From assembly GCA_900660155.1 (NCBI GenBank), contig CABFPE010000602.1:159138-223137 (forward strand): a stretch of DNA of 64,000 nucleotides. The letters run 5' to 3'. The position numbers and the translations under genes were made by a program. Under the pieces are notes generated by a model. The model searched no databases and was not told the origin of the DNA. It saw only the letters and a list, made by a program, of their open reading frames with translations. The DNA is from Hofstenia miamia. Taxonomy: Eukaryota; Xenacoelomorpha; Acoela; Hofsteniidae. Of the stretch, positions 25,301 through 37,300 are shown piece by piece. Position 1 is the stretch's first letter; each line of letters opens with the position of its first letter.

Positions 25301-28300
25301 TATTTGGGTTTTGAAATATATTTCCACCTGAATGTAAAAGGAACACACCTCAGCAGGAAGAAGGGCGTACTTGTAAAATAAAGATATTTGGGTTTTGAAA
25401 TATATTTCCACCTGAATGTAAAAGGAACACACCTCAGCAGGAAGAAGGGCGTACTTGTAAAATAAAGATATTTGGGTTTTGAAATATATTTCCACCTGAA
25501 TGTAAAAGGAACACACCTCAGCAGGAAGAAGGGCGTACTTGAAGACTTCTTTGAGGCCTCTAACTAGCAAATCGGAATCAGACATAATATATTCGACGAA
25601 ATTTCTTCCGATCGCGAACCAATCGCTTGCCCCTGAGTAGCCATTCTTTAAGTATGGCAACAGACGCTGACCTAAATTTGTAATCAAATATTGTCTTTAA
25701 AGGAAATTGGATTTGGGCGGGTTTTAATTTGCTTAATGAATGACCGATCATCTCAAACCCCGCGTGAGTTAAAAATGATATGGCAAATATCCAATTCATA
25801 GGTGAAACCGGTCAGTAAAGAGTCTCGAACCGATTTGCACTGCTTTTTTGTTGACCCTAGCCAACCAACTATAATCTGAAAGCTGGCGGATTAACAAATT
25901 GAGTAGTTACGCGAAGCCAATTACTACAAGATCTCAATAAATACTTCTAATGTGTGGTGATAAAATAGTTGAAGGGTGGTCTTTTTGCCAATTGTTGAAT
26001 TGTAAAGTTTTTTATATGGCAAAAAATGTAAGACAAATATTTTTTAGAAATGGTTTTTAAAATTGCACCTTGACCCAACCTACATGCCGATTCGACCCAT
26101 TTCCACCTATGATCCAATTGAATGAAAATTATTGGATATTAAACAAACTCAGATTCAGAGACATAGCGAGAACATTATCCCAAGAGGTTGATATGGGTAT
26201 ATAGTTACACAAGATGTAACTAACAATCTTCACTGTTTTGGGCTGGGGTATTGGAAAACTATATCGATGAAAATCAATAGATTTACTAAAATGAACAATT
26301 GAGAATTCATCGCTCATTGGGACGTTACTACCCAGGATGAATAAAGGATGGACCATTAAAAAGATAGAGATTGTAAAGCAGAATACAATTACCAAGGACA
26401 TTCATTTGATTATTGCATTGCCAAAACACCATGTTAAGACCTTGCTTGGAAATGAACTCATGCTCCAACATATCGGCTGAGAAAAGAAAGTTTGAATGGC
26501 GATGACGCGATAAGAACTCTTCAAGAACCTCAACTGGCCTAAACGATGAGGGATTAAAAATAAATTAGTTGCCATATAGTATTGCACAGATAATTGCAAT
26601 AATTGAAACATTTCTAAAAGAAATCTGCAACGTACTAAAGAAAAAATTTTTGATTGAAACAGCGCATTTCATTAACGCCTTCAATAAACACCATTAAAAT
26701 ATTTATTGGCAAAAGAATTACTTAAAGCTGTATGTGAAGCGAAAATTAAATTTTGAACTTTTTAACAAAAGAAACTACAGATACAGTGTTAAGTGATTTT
26801 CTAATTTACAGGATTGCGGTATTTGCAACAAACAGATATCCTGCAAAAAGTAATACGAAATATTTCAAGATTTATATATCTGTGCAAATACTACACACAG
26901 AAATTACATGGTAGTAAAACTAAAAACTGATCAAATCGAGACTGAATCCTTAAAAATAGCGATACAGTGTAGCTTAGCTAAATCTGTGTTAAAATCATAG
27001 GCGGCTCCTGCGTGTAAGCAAGGCAAGCAGTGCTTGCCCAATAATTTTTTAATATTTGTATTTGCATGAATTTACAGCTGTACAAATCAAGGACATACTA
27101 AATATATTAGTATGTCCTTGATCTAAATGTACAAATCGTAAATTATTCAAGAATCAAGTAATAATATGAATTGAATTACGAAATAATTTATTACGATTTG
27201 CTTTAAAAATCATTGAATGATTGCGCCACAGCAAGCAACTACCTTCATGCTGTACCTACGCTCGCTCAAACGATAAAATTACATCTATTTTGTTCAATTC
27301 ACCACGCGAAGATTTAGCTAGCAAAGCGAGAACTCTGCTCATTGCTTCAAATTGAATTAATTCCATTGCAAGGCTACGGTTAGACCAGGGTTTTCGAGTA
27401 CTCGGAATGTTAAGAACTCGAACTCGTTCGAAAATCCACTCGAAAATAGCGTAAAAATTAAATTTCTTAAATATCAATTTTCTTACCAAGCACAAAAACT
27501 TTTTTTTAGCTTAGAATTATTGTAAAATAAATGTTTTTTACCCTAAAAAACTCGGAATTAGAAAAAAACTCGATTGAAATCGGAATTTCATTTAAACAAT
27601 TACTCGAACTCGAAAAGTAAAAACTCGAACTCGGCCCGAGTAACTCGAACTCGACTCAAAAACCCTGGGTTAGACTACGTGATTGTTACAAAGAAAAGTT
27701 ACGAAAAACCTCACATAACTAATTATCTCGGTAGTTAGAAGTGCGATTTTACCAAAATGTGACAGATCACGCGTGACCAATCACATAGTCTACCCGGAGC
27801 CTAAAAGAACTATTAATATTATAATTCAATACGATGACCAAAAAGTAAACATGATATTTATAATTTAAAGCAATCAGAAACATTTTTACATTCAAGCAGT
27901 ACCAGAAACAGAAATATATTTAAGCGAGGTTCTTATCTGGTATATAGTTTTTTCGCATTTTTGACCTCACGGATTCCTTGTACAATATTCTTAAATTTTA
28001 AAATTTTTTGAGAAACTTAAATGTAATTTATATTTTCTAATTGAACTTACTCAATCTTGAAAAAATTGGAATTTATCTCAAGATTTCTATCATCAACATG
28101 CCTTCAAATTTCAAAATCGACAAAATTCTTATTCAATATTTTGAAATGCATGATTTATTGACTGCCTTACCGAAAATATGTAAATATTTGAATTAATACA
28201 AACTATTGGGTTTTGATCACTGTCTTGCAGAATGATTATTTTCTGGTTAAGGAAATTTTAAACAAATACTAGAATAACCGATTAGAGGAGAAAAAACTAC

Positions 28301-31300
28301 AGAAATCATTAGCAATTTTATTGAACTTATTTCTATAATAATATTACAGATAAATTTCTGGACAAAATTGTCTCGGGGTTTTCCTTTATAAATAAATTTT
28401 TCATGGTTTATAATTTACACTATTTTGGTTACACAAAAAAATATTTGCTTGCCTACATTTTGCATGCACGAGCCGCCACTGGTTAAAACACATCGAATTA
28501 TATATCAGCCAAATCGTATTTAATGTTGAAGAAAGGGATGTTGTTAATATAGAAAAATATATGGCGTGCCCCAAAAGTCTTAAGACTGACATTTTTATCG
28601 TCTTATATTATACAGTTAGGGTGCATATATTTTAATATCCAATCAAATCACTTTACGTAATCAATACAATAAATTACACAAAATTCGTGTGTATCATTTT
28701 AGACGTGCAACGAAATGAACTTGTCAAACGAACACAGTGGTCAAAAGTTTGATTCAGTCCAATTGACACGCTTTATTTCTGAAAAAAGAAATATTGCTAA
28801 AAGCCCTGTCTGGCGCATTCCTTCCCAAGATGCGTAAAGTTTGCAGCACTTGGGTTTCACGTTTATTGAGTGAAGCAAACAAACAATCTCGTGTAGAATG
28901 CTGCAAACGAATAGTTGATTTGATTGATTCAAATTCAATGCATGACCTCGCTAAATATTGAGCAAACGAAGATGAAACTTGTGCTCTTTTTCAAAATTGT
29001 GGTACAAAAGAAGAAAACAAGTGTTGGCAATCTCGAGGTGAACCTCGTCAACGCGTAATTTAGCATAAATTGAGAAAAAGAAGACTATGCTGTTTTTTAT
29101 GTTTACAGCTTATAAAAAGTTTAATGTAGATGTTTTCCAGCAGATTTAAATCATAGATTGTTTGGCGTAGAAAGGTAGTTAGAGTAGCAGAGTAGCATAC
29201 AGGGGGTTTCCCTCTGACGACCGGTTCATCTGAAAATGATGGATCCTTATTCTTGTTCCACTGAGCAATAGTCCTAGCAACAGTATTTGTTGAGAAGCCT
29301 AGCGCTTCAGCTACACGCTTCCGTACTGGTCTTTGAGATCCTGCCCCTCCTTCATGCTTTTCTTTAATGAAATACTGATGGACTCGCACAATTAGAATTT
29401 TTTCAGCAGGGGAGAGCTGATGTTTGACAAACGGTATCTAGTCCATTATTGTCAACTGATAAAATCCAAAGATAGCGTCGGAATAGCCTTGAATTGACCA
29501 ATCTGACAATGGTTAAAAAAAACTCATACAAAATCTATAAAAGAAATATTCGGTTTCGATTGACGGTTCAGTTTTGCGTGTCCGGTCCCATTTGGCAAGG
29601 ACAATAGATAAATGTATTTTTGTTTTATAATAAATGCTTATTTGTGAAATAAAGTGTTAGTCTTATGACTTTTAGGGCATGCCATATATCATTTCCATAG
29701 CGAAAAGCATAAACCATTTTATAAGTAAGAAATCATTTTAAAAACAGAGCAAATAATGTGGATGAAAATTTAATCAACCAATTCAAAAAGAACTGTAATA
29801 CATGCATGTGTTTATCAAATTTGAAGAAAACTGATATAAAACGCTTATTCCATTGAGCAATTAAACGATAAATACGATTTTGAATAAACGTTTTATAGGC
29901 AGGGCTGGCGTTTTTGGCATAGCAATACATGGCAAGGCCAAATTTTTTGAACATAAATAATGCTCATTATGTAAAATATGGTGAATGGCGATGAAATGAA
30001 AGTAGAAGACATGTAATAACGTGACTTCAAGTATTTAGCAAAGTAAATTGCAAGTTGCAATTAAAAGACAACCAGAAATCACAAGTCACAAGCAATTCAC
30101 TAGGTCGCAGAAAAACTTTTATAACAAACCCATTAGTTAAAGTTTGCTTTCAAATAAAACACGTTTATTAAGCGCAACATTAAAATGGGAAACAAATGAA
30201 TCGTCAGTATTTATTTACAAGCTGATTACTAAACTTTTGCAACACATTTAAAAGTTATCTCATCAAAATGTTTGATTTATTTCAAAACAATTTGTAAAAT
30301 AAATATTTACCATATTTAATTGTTATTAATGTGAGATATATGACACCAAATTTAACAATTTTGTTAAAACAAAATATAAATTCCTTATATATAACAAGAA
30401 ATGTATGGGTTTTGCACAGACTTGTCAACGAGCCGACATTTCCAAGCTCGGCTCGGCTCGTTTAAATTTTGTGTAAGTTCGGCTCGGCTTGCCACATAAA
30501 ATCTTTGAATGAGGCTCGTTTTAGCTCGGTATTTTTTTAAAAATATTGTGCTCAAAGAATTTTTTACATAGCTCTTCCTATTATTTAATAAACATTTCCT
30601 CAATAAAATTATAGGAAAGGCATACTGACTGCATAAAATAAGAAAAATCTCCATAATCAAATTAACAAGTAGAACTATAAACTTGCTTTGCTTAAAATAG
30701 GCTCGTTTTGGGCTCGTTGTATATCAAATACTGTGCTCAAGCTCGGCTCGGTTCGGCTGGTTGACAAGTCTGGTTTCGCATTATGGTCATTTTTTAGTTT
30801 GACATCCATAATGGCTATAAACTATTTATGCTTAGCAAATGACTATGTTATTCATAGTATGATACATAATGGCATGGTACCATACCATTATGGGCGCCGC
30901 TGTTTACAGGAAAATATGAATATGTGATGTCAATTTTAGAAAATAAATGCATAGGAAATTAATCACACCCATCTCCTAAGGAAATCCTTAGAAAAACGCA
31001 GAATTTCTATGAAAAGGCTACCTTAATAGTTTAATCTTAATCTATCTCCAGATTAAAGACGATTTTAAATACCGGATGAGATAAATGCTAAAGTTTAAAT
31101 TGATCACAAACAAAATAAATTTACTACATACTTAGAATCAGTGGCGTCGTGTCTTTAGGGGCAAATGGGGCCCAGCCTCACTAAAGAATCTTAAAAATAT
31201 ACCTAAAACTCCTAATATTTGAAGAGAATACAAATTTCCATATTTTGAAGTGATTAAACTTAAATAGGCCGTCTAACATATAAAGTTGCATATCAATATC

Positions 31301-34300
31301 TATCAAAAAACGACGAAGCGACATTAAATAATGCTATCTATTTCTACGTATTCGCTTAGTAGCCAATCAATCTCCGCGAAAATAATTGTTTTTCGTGGGG
31401 CCCTTTGGCGAAATATTATTGGCTAACAAAGAATCCTACATTCAAAATTACGTTTTGTTTATACTGTAAAAAACACAATGATTTAGAACTAAGGCCTATT
31501 TAATTTTGCATTGATATAGTTTTGGCTTCAAAAACATTGGGCTTCCATAACATGATTTGAGTGAAAAAAAGCAATATATTTTGATTGTCATCTAAAAAAT
31601 CATTTTGTATAAAGTCTTTTCTCGTAGTTGGCATGTAGGGATGTACAGGGGTTCTCAAAAGTAAGTTTGCATAGTGTGAACGAATTTATTACACTCTATA
31701 TAGTTCTAAACTTGTACAAACAAACGATAGACGTGCGTTTGATTATCACAAGCACTCATGAACCTACATTGTTTGCACAGAATTTTTTGGAGTGTAATGA
31801 ATTATTTCAAACTATAAAAAAATGTTACCATAAACTTTTGGCCACCCCTGTATAATACTGTATTTCTATTTCCAATATACTATTGCTTTGCCAAAGTTTT
31901 CTGACCATTTTTTCATCTTTTGTGTAGAAGTATGAAAGTGGCACTTTGAAAACTCATCTTTGTTAAAAACTTTCCTACTTTTCACTATACAAATTGGATG
32001 AACACATTCAATGTCAGATGTCAAGACATTATCGATATTCAAGCAAAACTTTCTTAGACATTATTAACAATAAAATTCTATTTGTTAATTTCAATTTAAA
32101 ATAGTATAAAATTTATTTTGTTTTGATATTGTAATGAATGGCAATATGACATATTTTAACTAATTTTTCATCTGAGATATCGCTCTCGTGTAAACAAAAT
32201 GAGAGGTAAGTAAATTATTTCTTCGTTACGAACGGATAAAATATTATTAAATAGTATGTCGATAGATGTCGTTGCAGCACTCCGAAAATTTACCTTCCAT
32301 ATACCCATTAGTGTGTAAACACAAATTTGAGGTAAGTAAATTTGTGTCCGTAGCGCGCTCGTGGAAATGCAGCATAAATATTTAAAATATTTATATTTAT
32401 CGGATGATGGAAAACTTACTGAATGAGGAGATCTGATTCGCTAAGATTGATGATGAAATCGAAATGGATTCGCTTTTGCAGGAGTTCTTCAAACACTGAG
32501 AAATGAGCTTGAAGCAGCTCAGTGCTGCCCCAAACCGTAGGGTAGCGCTTACTGGCGAAATGAATATTTTCATATCTTTGAAGTAAGGACGTCAACTCTT
32601 TCAGCATAAACTCACTGTTCTAAATTAAAGTGAATGCTTACGTAGAATTGAACTCTATATAGAGACTTTTCAATGGCGAATTATAAAATCAACAGCAAGA
32701 AAAAACGTTTTTATATAAACAAAAGTTTGCATTGAAAAAGTGGATAAAGTAGTTTTTTCTATAAATGATTTGGGTAATCACTAAGGATAATTGAAATTTA
32801 ATTGGGTTTAATACAGAAAATTATTTCGTGGAAGACATAGTTATATTCTAATGAGAATAAATTCGAATTTATAAAGCTCGTGAAAGGTCAGTAAAGTTTT
32901 TTACGTGCCTGGTGGTTAAAAATATGGAAAAATATGGATTCCAACAATATTAATATACAATATTTAAAACTATATTCATTTCTTTGGAAGACTTCGAACA
33001 AAGGAAATGTAGAATCATGTGTTAAGTTGATTTAAAAGCAACACGTCACCCTAGTATGTTCTTTACAACAAAGCTTGAATTAAATTGTCATCAAATCAAA
33101 TACAAGTTTGATTGGCACGCGGCAACAATTGAATTGACCAATGACTAGCAGTATCCCGCTAACAGGTGTAAAAACGAAGCCAAATCGAGTAACTGTAGAA
33201 ACAACGCCGTACACATGTCGGTAGAGTCAAAGTTTACACCATGGCCACAGATGAAAAAGCGGCTTATAACTCCGGGCAGTTTCAAACTTTCCCATCTTAA
33301 GGAGTGTGAACAAGGCACTCGTCGCTTAATGAAGTTGGACCCAAGTACAGCGAGCTTCGCGTTAAAGTTGAGCGATGATTTAACGATTGCAAGACACGTG
33401 GCCGATTTTAATACTGCTACGCATGGGGGCGTTGGATGCGTGCGAGGAGACAAAATCATTAAACGAGGAAGAGCCTATTGGGAAGTAAATCCATATGGTA
33501 TGTACACATCATTAGTTATATGAAACTAGCGAAATTAACACGAATAACATATTTTTGATTTCCTTACACGTACGATATTAACATCAAAAAAATTGAAGAA
33601 TGAAAAAGTTCAAAAGTTCATGGCAATGAAGTGAAAAAAATGCTTCCACATTTTCGAAAAACTACAAAATTAAATTTTTGAAATGTCCCAGTATTTTTTT
33701 ACATCTTAAATAACAAATTAAAAAATACCATATTGGTAACATGAGGTTTCTTTTTTTCATTTATTAATTAACATTAAAATCAATAAATTTAGTTCTGATT
33801 AAATAAATATTTCAGTTTCATGTGAAAAAGTAATCAACTAATAAAGTGAAATCCAATTCTTCGGTTTATTGGTTAAAGACAATGCATTCAGTACCATTTA
33901 ATGCAAATGCAGTGACCATTTGTCAACAAACAACAGCTGCTTATAAAAACGGATGGAGGACAAAATTGTGTACCGCTCGATAATGAAAGAATAATAATTC
34001 AAGTACAACAAAAGAATCACAATGCTCTCAACTCAAATTGATATTACAGGCAAGCAGTTCAGGACTAACAGACTGGAAAGTCACTAATTGGTGTTCTAAG
34101 TAAACAATTGTCAAGGGTGCTCAAAATTAAATGTAAATAATTTTTATGAAACATTCACAGTACAAGTCGAATAACTCAAAACTATTAACGTATATCCATA
34201 AAGATGGTGAACATTTGTGTTAGAAGTACTATATCTCAGTGAGCTTTGCAACCGAGAAATATGAAATTCCTTAAATAATGTTTTCAAAGGTTAGGGTAGC

Positions 34301-37300
34301 ATTGCTTATCCTATAATAATTATTAATGGTTTTAACGATATATCAATGGCACTATTCTCGTGTGAAAACAATTATTGAATCGAAATCTTTGCTAATTTAC
34401 AATAAAACACTTCTTTCAAAATTGATAAAGACTATAAAATTACTATAATTTGAACACGAGAGTTGAGAACTAGGTACACAGTTTTATTGCATTTTTAGGA
34501 GAAAACTATAGTATTGGTCTTGTCTATATCACAGCACCAGTGCACAACGAGTTGGGAGACGATAGTCAGTCGTGGGCACTTAGAAGAGCAGGTACAAAGC
34601 TTCTCGCGGTAACTATGGGAAGAATAGAAGCGGAAATTTATTGCTTACCGGCAACAATAGGAGTGCTTTTGGATCATGATAAGGTAGGTGTTTCATGGAA
34701 ATTTGTAAATGAAACTGATCTTATACAAACTAATATATTATCGTTCCTCTCGTACTCTGACCAAGGCCTAAGATTGACCAGTATAATGCAATTCCTATCA
34801 AACTGCAGTGGGTTATGCCTGAGATTTTAACATTGATTGCAAATTCTATGTTTAAGTTTTAACCCATTTCCTACCACGTTCCTCAAATGGGGACCATGTC
34901 TTTAAATGTATGCCTGATGCTTGTTTTTAATTTTATACTAATTTCTTTTATTGAGTGTTTATATCTATGGCAGTTTTAATGTTTTGGAGTTTCAGCATTG
35001 CTTTTACTGTTGTTTTGCAATTTTTATTTATGTCTGTTAATTGGCGAATGTTTTTTCACATTTTTTGATATTTCCTAAACGTCTAGAAATTTATATTTTA
35101 CTTATGCATCACTGACTTCAACATAAATTCCTTTTCACATTGTACATTCATTGTGTGATTGAAAAATTTCAGGTTTTGACATTTTGCTAACAGTTCATAC
35201 CAAGGTCCTCAAATGAGGACCATACCAAATATCATAAGAGAACACTTCAAAAGACTGAATATGCTTTCTAAAAGTACAATATCTGAGAAATAGCCAATTT
35301 CAAATGATCTACGTAGGTCTGGTATGAAATGGGTTAGTCTTCTCTCACTACACGGTGCCATCTCATAATGAATGGCCAATAAAGTGCATTGTTCTACTTG
35401 TAAGGGTAAGTGGACAAATGCTCTTTCAACTGTAAATTCCATGTTTCAATTATAAAACGATGCGGTGAAAGATGAATCAACGTAATAAATCAACGAACAA
35501 AGCATTTATTCGTAGTTAGTAGCGAAAGGCAATCAAGCATTTAAATCGCCCATGGCTGCAAACTCAAACGTATTTCTGAAATAAACATTTGCCTTTGTAC
35601 AGAAATAAATTAAGATAGTTTCAGTTTTGTGATTACAGTTGGAACTTCATGTATACTTTAATCTGATAACGTAGGGTAAGGCCCGTATCTGGCATACGAG
35701 CTCTGAAGTTATCTTGGTTATTTTAATTCGTAAAACTACTTGTTTGAATTACACTAGGCCTAATGATTTTTTGTGAAAATAACCTCTAGCTACGGGCATA
35801 ACGGGTTTAGGATAAGGGCACTGACAAACCAACGGGCTTACATTTATGGGCGCGGGGTACGGGTCGGACACTGGCACTACACACAGCTGATAACAATTCA
35901 TTTCAATTTAGTGAAAGCGAATTAATGAAAATTATTTCCAATATTCGAAATAATGAAAAAATACATTAACGGTTTTTGTGTTTTTATGATTTTGGGTCAT
36001 TGCTTTATTACAAAAACAACTTCTAACATTAATCCAACTTCACTCTAAAGCAAGGTTTCTCGGAGCTTTTTACCTATTGCCTCCTTAACATTCCTAAATT
36101 CGACACAAAATTGAAATTTTAGCTTAAAGGCAGACTGTAATGAAAATGAACAACCGCAGAACATGAATGAAATTGGTGGTTACATAAAATGTAACAAAAC
36201 GAGAACCAGTGGCGGCTCGTGCATGCAAAATTTAGGCAAGCAAACATTTTCTGTGTAACCAAAATAGTGTAAATTATAAACCATGAAAAATTTATTTATA
36301 AAGGAAAACCCCGAGACAATTTTTCCCAGAAATTTATCTGTAATATTATTATAGAAATAAGTTCAATAAAATTGCTAATGATTTCTGTAGTTTTTTCTCC
36401 TCTAATCGGTTATTCTTACAATGGAATTAATTCAATGTGAAGCAATGAGCGGAATGCTTGCTTTGCTAGCTAAATCTTCGCGCGATGAATTGAACAAAAC
36501 TGATGTAATTTTATTGTTTGAGCGAGCGTAGGTACAGCATTAAGGTAGTTGCTTGCTGTGGTGCAATCATTCAATGATTTTTAAAGCAAATTGTAATAAA
36601 TTATTTCCTAATCCAATTCATATTATTACTGGATTCTTGAATAACTAACGGTTTGTACATTTAGATCTAGGACATACTGATATATTTAGTATGTCCTTGA
36701 TTTGTACAGCTGTAAATTCATGCAAATACAAATATTAAAAAATTATTGGGCAAGCATTGCTTGCCTTGCTTACACGCAGGAGCCGCCTATGACGAGAACT
36801 CTAGCTTAGAACTGTATTTTAGGGAATTCTTTCATTCTACAATGCACAAAACCGTGAACACTTGTACACATTTTATTCCAGTTTTTCAGAAGCCTGCATT
36901 CCCGCATTTGGCGTTGGTGGCGGCAGTCAAGTACATATTCAATGCAACAATGCAGCAACGCCGGCTGACTACATCACCCAGCGCCCCAAGAGCCATTACA
37001 TCAGCAGAGAACACATACCGCGAACGAAACTTTGGTCCCCTGATCGCCCCCAACACTTCATGTACACACCTGACATGTGGAGACCGCCACACGCAGAGAA
37101 GGATTGGGATGGATCATGGAACATTCCACGCTTGCAAAGTGCGGCTCACTACAACCATAGTCGCATGGGAAATGCTTTAAATTCGCCCATTTAGAAATAG
37201 ACTGATTGATTAAGATTTATGAATGTAAATTGGATATAAATTTGTAATAAATAAGAATGCTAAGGCAGATCTCAAATGTGACTTTAAATAAGCCTACCAA

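Noticed and set aside
22994-25687. An 897-residue minus-strand protein made of 28-residue repeats
   Set aside because: It is the 84-bp minisatellite read through a splice donor. The real exon ends at ALLPAE and continues at SFYHT, so a repeat protein is only a possibility, not the default product.
31139-31420. CAGTGGCGTCG as the start of another hAT element
   Set aside because: No matching right end or 8-bp duplication was found nearby.
33145-33459. 104-codon minus-strand frame
   Set aside because: Antisense shadow of SPRY exon 1.
36746-37180. 144-codon plus-strand frame over SPRY exon 3
   Set aside because: Wrong frame. The SPRY frame begins at the acceptor at 36821-36822 and has the domain similarity.
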